DNA of 64,000 nt from Paucibacter sp. Y2R2-4 (GTDB lineage: Bacteria > Pseudomonadota > Gammaproteobacteria > Burkholderiales > Burkholderiaceae_C). A program made the position numbers and the translations under genes. The stretch lies in NCBI RefSeq assembly GCF_025717535.1, contig NZ_JAJIRO010000001.1, forward strand, positions 620,001 to 684,000. The letters are read 5' to 3'. This document shows positions 9,601 through 16,443 of the stretch, in pieces; within the stretch, counting starts at the first letter, position 1; each line of letters begins with the position of its first letter. The notes under the pieces are model-generated. The model was given only the letters and a program-made list of their open reading frames with translations. It had not been told where the DNA came from and did not search any database.

Positions 9601-9627
9601 ACGGCAGACGGGGCGAGTGTTTCTCAT
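6610..9627 (-). CDS. TonB-dependent outer-membrane receptor
   Basis: Outer-membrane beta-barrel that imports a ligand using energy from TonB-ExbBD. The 1,005-residue protein starts with a signal peptide (residues 1 to about 29, ending MNAQAQ). A TonB-box-like DAVVVTG follows at 53-59, then a plug domain (about 55-170, IGKFPDANLAESMQRIAGVS and RGVGPDFN), and a long barrel ending in aromatic ARYTF, the usual signal for barrel assembly. The size and the association with SapC/cupin/halogenase genes match receptors for oligosaccharides rather than siderophores. The start has an SD (GGAGA) seven bases upstream. A LacI-type operator lies within its probable promoter, so it should be derepressed by the locus sugar. 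Confidence 0.92.
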   Translation of the reverse strand: MRNTRPVCRLSLLASAAGLLVAGMNAQAQQSAAAPSAAASAPAARSQDAQQLDAVVVTGIRQSLETSLSLKRNARGVVDGIVAEEIGKFPDANLAESMQRIAGVSIDRSNGEGSKVTVRGVGPDFNLVLLNGRQMPASSLGATYASNSRSFDFANLASEGIAALEVFKTSRSENPTGGIGATINIKTARPLDNPKQVASLGVKLVSDESNKRLPDSMKGTQATPEVSGIYSNVFADGTFGIALVGSYQKRNGGYNQAAVDAGWRTFKGDEQNWGTIPLPGQPGADKITNRPKPTDLYVVPQELRYSLNAFERTRTNGQLVLQFRPIKDLTATVDHTYSENKIHSKRAELSAWFNFGPSSSSWTNGPIATPTSYTETYPASGPADVAMAGSIYGTKNTNQSTGVNLAWKASNTLSFDFDAHHSTATSGADSPYGSNSTLGVSMQNRAFATADFSNKFPILSIGLHGDPATAPSLMQVTGSSFRNSYMRNEIDQAQLKGKYVLSDNSGLDFGVGFTKVNNRTAFANVQQDDWGGHNKPSDYDDALWKAAKLQDYFAHSFGSANGSALFNNFYLWDFEAVRAAAIKADKSDKWFVPSSDFTDDRRTQEKSTSAFVQYFRDWEWGVPMNVAMGVRYERTTVNSQALVPIVKGINWVSANEFALVKGASDFTALSGSYNYFLPSIDYEAELSDKLKLRASYGETIGRPGWGAIQGGVTLSDFRVNGGSGSQGNPALKPLLSKNFDLSAEFYYAKASYASLGLFQKNISNFIGSSTLQSKPAGLTTPINGPLYNEAVAKNCATKDAVCIRNYILNTYNGTKGVVRTGFDGTGNPVGTIAGQPGDPEAVFTISAPSNQRSDHIKGLEFNVQHAFGSSGFGVAANYTLVKSGLKYDNSNLTEQNALLGLGNSANLVGFFENSTFSVRAAYNWRDEFLSSTTADVFGSAGPAYTDAYGQWDLSLGYKFNKNLSVNFEALNLNDGLQRVRGRSKDETLYSTQTGRRYSLAARYTF

Positions 9628-9663
9628 GGGCTTGTCTCCGATGTAATTTGGGCTTTTATCGAA

Positions 9664-9691
9664 TGAATAGCACTGAAAGCGCTTTCATCAA
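9664..9691 (-). promoter_or_regulatory. Promoter of the receptor operon with embedded LacI-type operator
   Basis: On the minus strand, TTGATG (9686-9691) and TATTCA (9664-9669) are 16 bases apart and lie about 40 bases before the receptor ATG. The perfect palindrome TGAAAGCGCTTTCA (9674-9687) fills the spacer, an arrangement that would block RNA polymerase directly. The promoter assignment is inferred; the palindrome is seen directly. Confidence 0.6.
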
Positions 9692-9710
9692 ATCAGAGAA
9701 TCGCGCATCT

Positions 9711-9724
9711 GCAAGCGCTTTCAA
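9711..9724. promoter_or_regulatory. Second, imperfect LacI-type operator
   Basis: GCAAGCGCTTTCAA contains the central AAGCGCTT (9713-9720) of the neighbouring perfect palindrome. The two centres are 36 bases apart, upstream of the receptor promoter. It could allow cooperative or looped binding by the regulator encoded next door. Confidence 0.5.
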
Positions 9725-9849
9725 ATTGGGACACACCCTAGGTTGGCGGGTTTGAGCAACGCCCTTGCCGGCGCCTCCCTAGGCTGAGGTGCGAACCGCC
9801 TTGGGCCTTCAGTCCTTTCTACCCAAGCCGAAGGGATCAGAACCCGGTT

Positions 9850-10908
9850 TCACCGTGCCGCGCGGCGCGCCGATTCCCGCAGCACCAACTCTGGCGCCGG
9901 CAGGCTCACCTGGGGTTGTGCGCCCTGCAGCAAGGCCAGCATGGCCGTGGCGGCCTGGGTGCCGGTCTCGTAGACCGATTGGCGCACGGTGGTCAGCGGC
10001 GGCATGGTGTAGCGCGACATGGTCAAGTCATCGAAACCGACCACCGACACATCATCCGGCACCCGCAGATTGCGGCGCGACAAACCCAGCATGGCGCCAT
10101 AGGCCATCTGATCGTTGGAACTGAAGATGGCGCTGAAGCCGGCCTCGCGCTCTAGCAAGTGGCTGACCGCCAACATGCCGCCGGCTTCGGTGTAGTCGCT
10201 TTGCACAATCAGGCGCGGATCCACCGTGATGCCTGCCGCCGACAAGGCGTCCAAGTAGCCGCTTTGTCGCTCGATCGCATCCTCGTGAATCAAATCACCC
10301 TGCAGCAGCGCAATGCGGCGATGGCCCAGATCGATCAAATGCTGAGTGGCCAAGCGCGCCCCGGCGCGGTTGTCAAAGCTAAAGCTGAACAGGCCACTGC
10401 CACTGGGCTGGCGCCCCACCACCAAGGAAGGCACGCTGGACAGCAAGGACTTCAAGTCCTGATTGCTGAGCCGTCCGGCCAGCACGATCACGCCGTCCAC
10501 CCGACGCGACAGCAGCGACTCGATGGCCTTGCGCTCATCCACCTCATTCCAATTGCCGCTGACGAAGAGCGGCACATAACCCGCCGCCTCCAGCGCCACC
10601 TCAATGCCGCTGAGCGCTTCGCCGTAAAAGGGGCTGGCGATGCGCTGCGTCACCACGCCCACACTCATGGTGCGGCCGCCCGCCAAGCCGCGCGCCACCG
10701 GATTGGGCCTGAAACCCAAGGTGCGAATGGCTTCATCGACCGCGGCCTTTTTAGCCTCGCTGACGATGGCGGTGCCATTCAGGATGCGTGACACCGTGCT
10801 CGGCGAAACGCCGGCTCGCTGCGCCACCTGCTCCAGGGTCACAACCCCATCACTGCGACCCTCTGAGCGACTTGAAGGCGCTTTCTTGACTGGCATTTTG
10901 CTGGGCAC
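9850..10908 (-). CDS. LacI-family transcriptional regulator
   Basis: Sugar-responsive repressor. The N-terminal helix-turn-helix reads VTLEQVAQRAGVSPSTVSRI followed by LNG, and the rest is a periplasmic-binding-protein-like effector domain (MSVGVVTQRIASPFYGEAL; DDVSVVGFDDLTMSRYTMPP). I chose the GTG at 10908, giving 352 residues, because GAGGAG (10914-10919) lies five bases before it; the ATG at 10896 (348 residues) is the alternative. The gene lies between the receptor operon and the divergent ABC-transporter/glycosidase operon. Palindromes of the type bound by this family lie in front of both, so it very likely controls the whole locus. The effector is probably the imported sugar or its product; this is inference. 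Confidence 0.9.
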   Translation of the reverse strand: MPSKMPVKKAPSSRSEGRSDGVVTLEQVAQRAGVSPSTVSRILNGTAIVSEAKKAAVDEAIRTLGFRPNPVARGLAGGRTMSVGVVTQRIASPFYGEALSGIEVALEAAGYVPLFVSGNWNEVDERKAIESLLSRRVDGVIVLAGRLSNQDLKSLLSSVPSLVVGRQPSGSGLFSFSFDNRAGARLATQHLIDLGHRRIALLQGDLIHEDAIERQSGYLDALSAAGITVDPRLIVQSDYTEAGGMLAVSHLLEREAGFSAIFSSNDQMAYGAMLGLSRRNLRVPDDVSVVGFDDLTMSRYTMPPLTTVRQSVYETGTQAATAMLALLQGAQPQVSLPAPELVLRESARRAAR

Positions 10909-11000
10909 ACAAACTCCTCGGGACGATGGTGGCGCAGTGTAAAACGAGCCCGGCGAGCCGCTTGCCCCTAGCAAGCGCGCAAATGCTAGGGTTTACGCTG

Positions 11001-11030
11001 TTGGGCGCGTCCAGGGTCTGCACTCAGAAT
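11001..11030 (+). promoter_or_regulatory. Possible promoter of the ABC transporter/glycosidase operon
   Basis: TTGGGC (11001-11006) and CAGAAT (11025-11030) are 18 bases apart, just before a tandem LacI-type operator. Both hexamers are only partial matches to the sigma-70 consensus, so this is a weak call. Confidence 0.35.
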
Positions 11031-11032
11031 TA

Positions 11033-11057
11033 TGAAAACGCTTTCAAGCGCTTTCAT
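11033..11057. promoter_or_regulatory. Tandem overlapping LacI-type operators
   Basis: TGAAAACGCTTTCA (11033-11046) is followed by a second half-overlapping site around AAGCGCTT (11046-11053). Their centres are 10 bases apart, about one DNA turn, so two repressor dimers could not easily bind on opposite faces. The sites lie between the probable promoter and the binding-protein gene. Confidence 0.7.
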
Positions 11058-11079
11058 AACGATAAGACCCGAGACATCC

Positions 11080-12381
11080 ATGCCCCATTTACGCCGACGC
11101 CGATTGCTGGCTGCCGCCGCTCTGGCGCCCGTCACAGGCCTCGCTCCAGAAAGTCAGGCCGAGGCAAGCAGCAGCAACAGTGCAGCGCCGCAGCGCTTGG
11201 TGGTCGCCGCCTTTCCGATGGTGGACCAGATCATCAAAAGCGCCCTGCCCGCCTGGCAAAAAGCGCAGGGCGGTATCGAGGTCGAGGTCATCAGCCGGCA
11301 GTACGACGACCACCATACGGCCATGACCACCGCCCTGTCTTCCTCGAGCGGCGGTGCTCACTTGCCCGATGTGATGGCGCTGGAAACCATGTATATGGGC
11401 CGATTCTCGCTCGGCGCCGGCCTGCAAAACCTCTCGCTTGCCCCCTATCAGGCTGAATCGCTGCGCGAGCAGTTTGTGCCCTTCGCCTTTGAGCAAGCGC
11501 GCAACCGCGATGGCGCTGTGGTGGCCCTGCCCACCGATATCGGCCCCGGTTCGCTGTTCTACCGTCACGACCTCTTGCAGCGCGCCGGCCTGAACATCAA
11601 GGACCTGTGCGAAAGCTGGGAGAGCTATGTGCAAGCCGGCGTGCAGCTGAAAGCGCGCACCGGCGCTTATCTGTTCGCCCATGCCCGCTATTTGAAAGAC
11701 ATCGTGCTCTTCGCCAGCACGCCGGCCGGCCAGAGCATTTACTTCGATGCCCAGGGCAAGCCCAGCATCACCTCGGCGCATTTTCAGCGTGCCTTTCAAC
11801 TGGCGCAGCAAAGCCGTCAGCTGGGGCTGGACGCCATCGTCGACACCTGGCGCAATGACTGGAGCGAACATCTGCGCCGTGGCCGTCTGGCGACCGAGTT
11901 ATCGGGCGCCTGGATGGCCGGGCAAATGGCCAATAGCGTGGCACCTTCCACCAAGGGCTTGTGGCGGGTGTCGCAGCTGCCAGGCCAGAGTTTTGCCGGC
12001 TGGGGCGGCACTTATTACTCGATCCCACGCCGCTCCGACCCGGCCAAGAAGTCGTTGGCCTGGTCCTTGATTCAATACCTGACGCTGAACCGGGATCTGC
12101 AGTTGCAAGGCTTCAAAGGCCAGGACGCCTTCCCGGCCCTGCTCTCGGCTCATGAAGACCCTTTCTTCGATGAGCCGGTGGAGTTCCTTGGCGGCCAGCG
12201 GGCCCGCCAGCTCTGGCGTGAGGCCGCCCGGCGCATTCCGGCACGGCCGCTGCACCGGCAAAACAAGTTCGCAGAAGAGGTCGTCAATGGCGAACTCGAC
12301 AACGTGCTGATCTACGGCAAACCGATCCCGCAAGCCCTGGCCGACGCGCAAGCGCTGCTGGTGCATCGCGCCTCCCGATGA
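11080..12381 (+). CDS. Sugar ABC transporter substrate-binding protein
   Basis: Periplasmic binding protein of 433 residues for a carbohydrate, feeding the two permeases immediately downstream. The N-terminus MPHLRRRRLLAAAALAPVTG looks like a Tat-type or very basic signal peptide ending near ESQAEA. The mature part shows the usual family-1 pattern (IEVEVISRQYDDHHT; LPDVMALETMYM; VVALPTDIGPGSLFYRHDLL). The frame is open from 11032, but that start would lie inside the operator palindrome, so the ATG at 11080 is preferred. The stop overlaps the first permease start by four bases. Context points to beta-glucan oligosaccharides or cellobiose as the ligand. Confidence 0.9.
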   Translation: MPHLRRRRLLAAAALAPVTGLAPESQAEASSSNSAAPQRLVVAAFPMVDQIIKSALPAWQKAQGGIEVEVISRQYDDHHTAMTTALSSSSGGAHLPDVMALETMYMGRFSLGAGLQNLSLAPYQAESLREQFVPFAFEQARNRDGAVVALPTDIGPGSLFYRHDLLQRAGLNIKDLCESWESYVQAGVQLKARTGAYLFAHARYLKDIVLFASTPAGQSIYFDAQGKPSITSAHFQRAFQLAQQSRQLGLDAIVDTWRNDWSEHLRRGRLATELSGAWMAGQMANSVAPSTKGLWRVSQLPGQSFAGWGGTYYSIPRRSDPAKKSLAWSLIQYLTLNRDLQLQGFKGQDAFPALLSAHEDPFFDEPVEFLGGQRARQLWREAARRIPARPLHRQNKFAEEVVNGELDNVLIYGKPIPQALADAQALLVHRASR

Positions 12382-13301
12382 GAGCGGCCCTGAAGATGAA
12401 GAACGCCTCTCGCCGCCCGCTGCTGCCCCCTCAATGGGCGCCCTATCTGCTGCTCAGCCCCTTCTTGTTGCTGTTTGCTGTGTTCGGCCTTTTCCCCTTG
12501 CTGTTCTCTTTGTGGATGGCCTTCCAGAGCTGGGAACCCACCGCCGGCCTGGACGCGATGCGATTCGTCGGCAGCGAGAACTTCGTGTTCGTGCTCGGTG
12601 ACGCCTGGTTCTGGAAGTCTTTGAAAAACACCTTGTGGCTGGCTGTGGTCTCGGGCGTTCCCCAGCACCTGGTGGCCTTGCCCTTGGCGGTGTTCATCAA
12701 CCAAGCCTTTGGGCGCCATGACCATGCGGTGTCGGCCGCCTACTTCTTGCCCTACATCACCTCGACGGTGGCCATCGCCATGATGTTCACCTCGCTGCTG
12801 TCCACCGATTACGGCCTGATCAATGTGCTGCTGCACAGCGTCTTTGGCATGGAGCCGATCAACTGGCTCTGGCAGCCACAGACCTTGAAGCCGGCCTTGG
12901 CCATGGTGGTGTTCTGGCGTTATCTGGGCTTCAACCTGGTGCTTTATTTGGCCGCGCTGCAAACCATTCCGCGCGAGCTTTATCAAGCCGCTCGGCTGGA
13001 CGGCGCCGGTGCTTGGTCGCAGTTCCGCTTCATCACGCTGCCTGCGCTGCGACCGATGATTTTGTTTGGTGTCACCCTCAGCATCATCGGCGGCATGCAG
13101 CTCTTCGAGGAGCCCTTCATCCTCACCAGCGGCCGCGGCGGCCCCGGCCAAGCGGCCATGACGGTGGCCATGTACGTCTATCGCTTGGCCTTTGACTTCA
13201 GTGACTTTGGCGCCGCCAATGCGATCTCCTGGCTGCTCTTCGCGCTCTTGGTGCTGATGACCTGGCTGACCAACAAAGCCTTCAAGGAACGTCAAGCATG
13301 A
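12378..13301 (+). CDS. Sugar ABC transporter permease (MalF/LacF type)
   Basis: First inner-membrane permease of a CUT1-type sugar importer, 307 residues with about six hydrophobic segments, starting at YLLLSPFLLLFAVFGLFPLL. The EAA coupling loop is YQAARLDGAGAWSQFRFITL followed by PALRP, near residue 215. It overlaps the binding-protein gene by four bases (ATGA) and overlaps the second permease by four bases, so the subunits are translationally coupled. The ligand should be the same as for the binding protein. Confidence 0.92.
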   Translation: MRAALKMKNASRRPLLPPQWAPYLLLSPFLLLFAVFGLFPLLFSLWMAFQSWEPTAGLDAMRFVGSENFVFVLGDAWFWKSLKNTLWLAVVSGVPQHLVALPLAVFINQAFGRHDHAVSAAYFLPYITSTVAIAMMFTSLLSTDYGLINVLLHSVFGMEPINWLWQPQTLKPALAMVVFWRYLGFNLVLYLAALQTIPRELYQAARLDGAGAWSQFRFITLPALRPMILFGVTLSIIGGMQLFEEPFILTSGRGGPGQAAMTVAMYVYRLAFDFSDFGAANAISWLLFALLVLMTWLTNKAFKERQA

Positions 13302-14119
13302 AAGCCACGCCCTCCCGCCTCGCCGCCTACGCGGTGGTCGGCTTCGGTGCCTTGCTGATGCTGGCGCCCTTCTACTTCATGTTTGTGTTCGCCACGCAGT
13401 CGAACGCGGCCATCTTCAACGTGCCGCCGCCACTGTGGTTTGGCGGCGAGTTGGAACGAAACATGGCCACGCTGACCAGCCGCTTGCCTTTTTGGCGCAA
13501 CCTGGGCTGGAGCCTTTATGTGGCCCTGATGTCCACTGCGCTGACCCTGCTGTTTTGCTCGATGGCCGGCTATGCCTTTGCGATGCTGGAGTTCCGCTTC
13601 AAACAGCCGCTGTTCTTGCTGGTGATGGGCACGATGTTGGTGCCGCCCTTCATGACCATGATCCCGAACTTCATGGTGATGGACGCTTTGGGCTGGATCG
13701 ACACCCACCGTGCGCTCTACATCCCTGGCGCGGCCAGCGCCTTCGGTATTTATCTGATGCGGCAATTCGCCGCCGCCTCGGTGCCGGCCGAGTTGCTGAA
13801 GGCCGCGCGCATTGATGGCTGCAGCGAACTCGGCATCTACTGGCATATCGCCTTGCCGCTGATGCGCCCCGCCTTGGGCACCTTGGGGCTGATCACCTTC
13901 ATCGCCTCCTGGAACAACTTCATGGCGCCGCTGGTGGTCTTGCGCAACAGCGACAACTACACCCTGCCGCTGGCGCTGCGCAGCCTGCAAGCCACTGTCA
14001 ACACCGAATGGGGTGCCATCATGGCCGGTTCGGCCATTGCGACCCTGCCCCTGATCGTCCTCTTCGTCCTCTCATCCCGCCAACTGATCGCCGGTTTGAC
14101 CGCTGGCGCCGTCAAGTAA
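13298..14119 (+). CDS. Sugar ABC transporter permease (MalG/LacG type)
   Basis: Second permease of the importer, 273 residues. It begins with a membrane segment (YAVVGFGALLMLAPFYFMFV) and carries the EAA loop ELLKAARIDGCSELGIYWHI followed by ALPLMRP near residue 165. The stop codon TAA shares one base with the ATG of the GH1 gene. Together with the preceding permease and the ATPase encoded after the two glycosidases, it completes a CUT1 transporter. Confidence 0.92.
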   Translation: MKATPSRLAAYAVVGFGALLMLAPFYFMFVFATQSNAAIFNVPPPLWFGGELERNMATLTSRLPFWRNLGWSLYVALMSTALTLLFCSMAGYAFAMLEFRFKQPLFLLVMGTMLVPPFMTMIPNFMVMDALGWIDTHRALYIPGAASAFGIYLMRQFAAASVPAELLKAARIDGCSELGIYWHIALPLMRPALGTLGLITFIASWNNFMAPLVVLRNSDNYTLPLALRSLQATVNTEWGAIMAGSAIATLPLIVLFVLSSRQLIAGLTAGAVK

Positions 14120-15471
14120 TGCAAGCCACTCCCATGCACAAGAAATTTCCTTCCGACTTCCTGTTTGGCGTCGCCACCAGCAGCTTTCAAATCGAGGGCG
14201 CCGTCCATGAACACGGCCGCGGCGAATCGATCTGGGACCGCTTTTGCCGCCAACCCGGCGCCATCAGCGACGCCAGCAATGGCGACATCGCCTGCGACCA
14301 TGTGCATCGCCTTGAAGAAGACCTGGACCTGATTGCCTCGCTGGGCGTCAACTGCTATCGCTTCTCGATCGCCTGGCCACGAGTGCAAGCCCTGGGCCAC
14401 GGCGCTTTCAACGAGCAAGGCCTGGACTTCTATCAGCGCCTGGTGGACGGCCTGCTCAAGCGGAGGATCAAGCCGGTCGCCACGCTCTACCACTGGGACC
14501 TGCCGCAAGCACTGCAAGACCAGGGCGGTTGGGCCAATCGCGAGACGGTGCATCGCTTTGTGGACTACGCCCGCCATGTGCAAAAGCACCTGGGTGACCG
14601 GCTGCACATGATCTCCACCCACAACGAGCCCTGGTGCGCCGCCACCCTGGGGCATGACGTCGGCATCCATGCGCCGGGCATCAAGAACCGCGCGATTGCC
14701 GCGCAGGTCTCGCACCACTTGATGCTGAGCCATGGCCTGGCTCTGCAAGCGATGCGCGCCGACGGCGCCACCGCCAACCTCGGCATCGTGCTGAATATGG
14801 GCCCCAGCGTGCCGGCAACGCCCATGCCCGACGATATTGCCGCCGCCCGCCGCGCCGACGCCCTGAGCCGCCGCTGGTACAGCGACCCGCTGCTGCGCGG
14901 CCAGTACCCGCAAGAAATCATCGAAGAACTCGGGGCCGACGCACCGAAGATCGAAGCCGGCGATATGGCGATTCTGCAAACGCCAATGGACCATCTGGGC
15001 ATCAACTACTACACCCGCCATGTGGCGCAGGCCTCGGGCCAGCACTGGAGCGCCCGCGCCCACGGTCTGCCGGTGAGCGAGATGGAATGGGAAATCTACC
15101 CCGAGGGCCTGACCGACATCCTCTGCCAGATGAAGGCCGACTACCCCCATCTGCCCCCCGTCTTCATCACCGAAAACGGCGGCGCCTTCCCTGACAAAAC
15201 GCCGGCCGAAGGCCCGGTGCAAGACTTGGATCGCCTGAGCTATCTGCAAGAGCATATGGCCGCAGTCACGGTGGCACGCGAGCGTGGCGTGCAAGTGGAC
15301 GGTTATATGGTGTGGAGCTTGATGGACAACTTCGAGTGGGGCTTTGGCTACTCCAAGCGCTTTGGCATCGTCCACGTGGACTACGACACGCTCAAGCGCA
15401 CACCCAAGGCCAGCGCGCTCTGGTACCGCGACTTTTTGCAGCAATGGCGCAAAGACGGAGGCCAGGCATGA
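14119..15471 (+). CDS. GH1 beta-glucosidase
   Basis: Retaining beta-glucosidase of glycoside hydrolase family 1, probably cytoplasmic, releasing glucose from imported beta-linked oligosaccharides. The family N-terminus is clear (FPSDFLFGVATSSFQIEGA, residues 10-28). The acid/base Glu170 is in THNEPW and the nucleophile Glu352 in FITENGG. No signal peptide is visible. The frame is open from 14008, but the conserved start and the one-base overlap with the permease stop favour the ATG at 14119 (450 residues; a second ATG lies five codons on). The stop overlaps the GH16 start by four bases. The glucose it makes is the substrate of the glucokinase on the other arm. Confidence 0.95.
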   Translation: MQATPMHKKFPSDFLFGVATSSFQIEGAVHEHGRGESIWDRFCRQPGAISDASNGDIACDHVHRLEEDLDLIASLGVNCYRFSIAWPRVQALGHGAFNEQGLDFYQRLVDGLLKRRIKPVATLYHWDLPQALQDQGGWANRETVHRFVDYARHVQKHLGDRLHMISTHNEPWCAATLGHDVGIHAPGIKNRAIAAQVSHHLMLSHGLALQAMRADGATANLGIVLNMGPSVPATPMPDDIAAARRADALSRRWYSDPLLRGQYPQEIIEELGADAPKIEAGDMAILQTPMDHLGINYYTRHVAQASGQHWSARAHGLPVSEMEWEIYPEGLTDILCQMKADYPHLPPVFITENGGAFPDKTPAEGPVQDLDRLSYLQEHMAAVTVARERGVQVDGYMVWSLMDNFEWGFGYSKRFGIVHVDYDTLKRTPKASALWYRDFLQQWRKDGGQA

Positions 15472-16367
15472 AGCCAAGCAAGAAGCTAGGCGCAGGCCTC
15501 GCTCTGCCCAAGCCACTGCTGCCGGCGGTCTTGGCGCTCTTGGTCGGTTGCGGCGGAGGCGGCAGCGTGGCTGCCACGGCCGAAACGAACGCTAAGCCGG
15601 CCACGCCGACCGCTTCGACTTGGACCTTGCTCTGGTCCGACGAATTCGACGGCCCGGCCGGCAGCGCCCCCAATGCCTCCCACTGGAGCTATGACCTCGG
15701 CAACCAAGAAAGCAATGGCTGGGGCAACCACGAGTTGCAGTACTACACCGCCTCCACCCGCAACACCTTCTTGGACGGTAAAGGTTCGCTCATCATCAAG
15801 GCCGAGGCTCAGCCCAATGCTGGCCCCTGCTGGAATGGCAAGCCCTGCGCCTACACTTCGGGCCGCATCCTCAGCCAAGGGAAGGTCACCTTCACCAACG
15901 GCAAGATCGAAGCTCGCATCAAGGTCCCCAGTGGCCAAGGCATTTGGCCGGCCTTCTGGAGTCTGGGCGCCGACAAGCTGCCCTGGCCGGCCGCCGGCGA
16001 AATTGACATCCTGGAGTATGTGGGCAAGACGCCCAATAGCGCCTACGGTACCGCCCATGGTCCGGGTTACTCCGGCGCCCAGGGCATTGGCAAGCCCTTT
16101 GACTTCAAACAGCCGGTGGCAGACGACTTCCATGTCTTCAGCATCATCAAGCGGCCCAATGAAATCATCTGGCTGGTCGACGGCGTCGAATACCACCGCC
16201 TGACGCCCGCCACCCTGCCCGCCGGCGGCAGCTGGGTGTTCGAGCGATCCTTCTTCCTGATCTTGAACCTGGCCGTGGGTGGCGACTGGCCCGGCTCGCC
16301 CGATGCCAGCACCGTCTTCCCGGCTCAGATGAGCGTGGACTGGGTTCGCATCTACAAGGAGAACTGA
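15468..16367 (+). CDS. GH16 endo-beta-glucanase lipoprotein
   Basis: Family 16 glycoside hydrolase, endo-acting on beta-1,3- or beta-1,3-1,4-glucan (laminarin, lichenin). The N-terminus is a lipoprotein signal (LPAVLALLVGCGGGGS) with Cys near residue 25 as the lipidation site, so it should be anchored in an outer or inner membrane leaflet. The catalytic motif EIDILE has Glu178 as nucleophile, Asp180, and Glu183 as acid/base, in the spaced form typical of laminarinases. SDEFDGPAGSAPNASHWSYD near residue 65 is also family-typical. Length is 299 residues. It overlaps the beta-glucosidase gene by four bases. The linkage preference cannot be decided from the sequence. Confidence 0.92.
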   Translation: MKPSKKLGAGLALPKPLLPAVLALLVGCGGGGSVAATAETNAKPATPTASTWTLLWSDEFDGPAGSAPNASHWSYDLGNQESNGWGNHELQYYTASTRNTFLDGKGSLIIKAEAQPNAGPCWNGKPCAYTSGRILSQGKVTFTNGKIEARIKVPSGQGIWPAFWSLGADKLPWPAAGEIDILEYVGKTPNSAYGTAHGPGYSGAQGIGKPFDFKQPVADDFHVFSIIKRPNEIIWLVDGVEYHRLTPATLPAGGSWVFERSFFLILNLAVGGDWPGSPDASTVFPAQMSVDWVRIYKEN

Positions 16368-16368
16368 C

Positions 16369-16443
16369 TTGGCCTCAGCACTGCACAGCCCAAGTGACAA
16401 GACGAGCGGCATGACAAGCGCCATGACAAGGGGCATGAATTGA
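16369..16443 (+). other. Possible 24-codon leader ORF overlapping the next TTG start
   Basis: A TTG-initiated frame two bases after the GH16 stop reads 24 codons. It includes three internal ATGs in a small ATGACAAG repeat, and ends with a TGA (16441-16443) that overlaps the TTG start of the ATPase gene. It may only serve to bring ribosomes to that weak start. No evidence for a functional peptide. Confidence 0.25.

Noticed and set aside
3282-9627. Natural-product gene cluster because of the halogenase
   Set aside because: No synthase, tailoring or export genes; the neighbours are the known TonB receptor/SapC/cupin sugar module.
11032-11079. Longer start for the sugar-binding protein at 11032
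   Set aside because: Would put the operator palindromes inside the coding sequence and hide the signal peptide; the ATG at 11080 gives a signal sequence.
13957-15516. 519-codon frame opposite the GH1 gene
   Set aside because: The GH1 gene has both catalytic motifs, and this frame has none.
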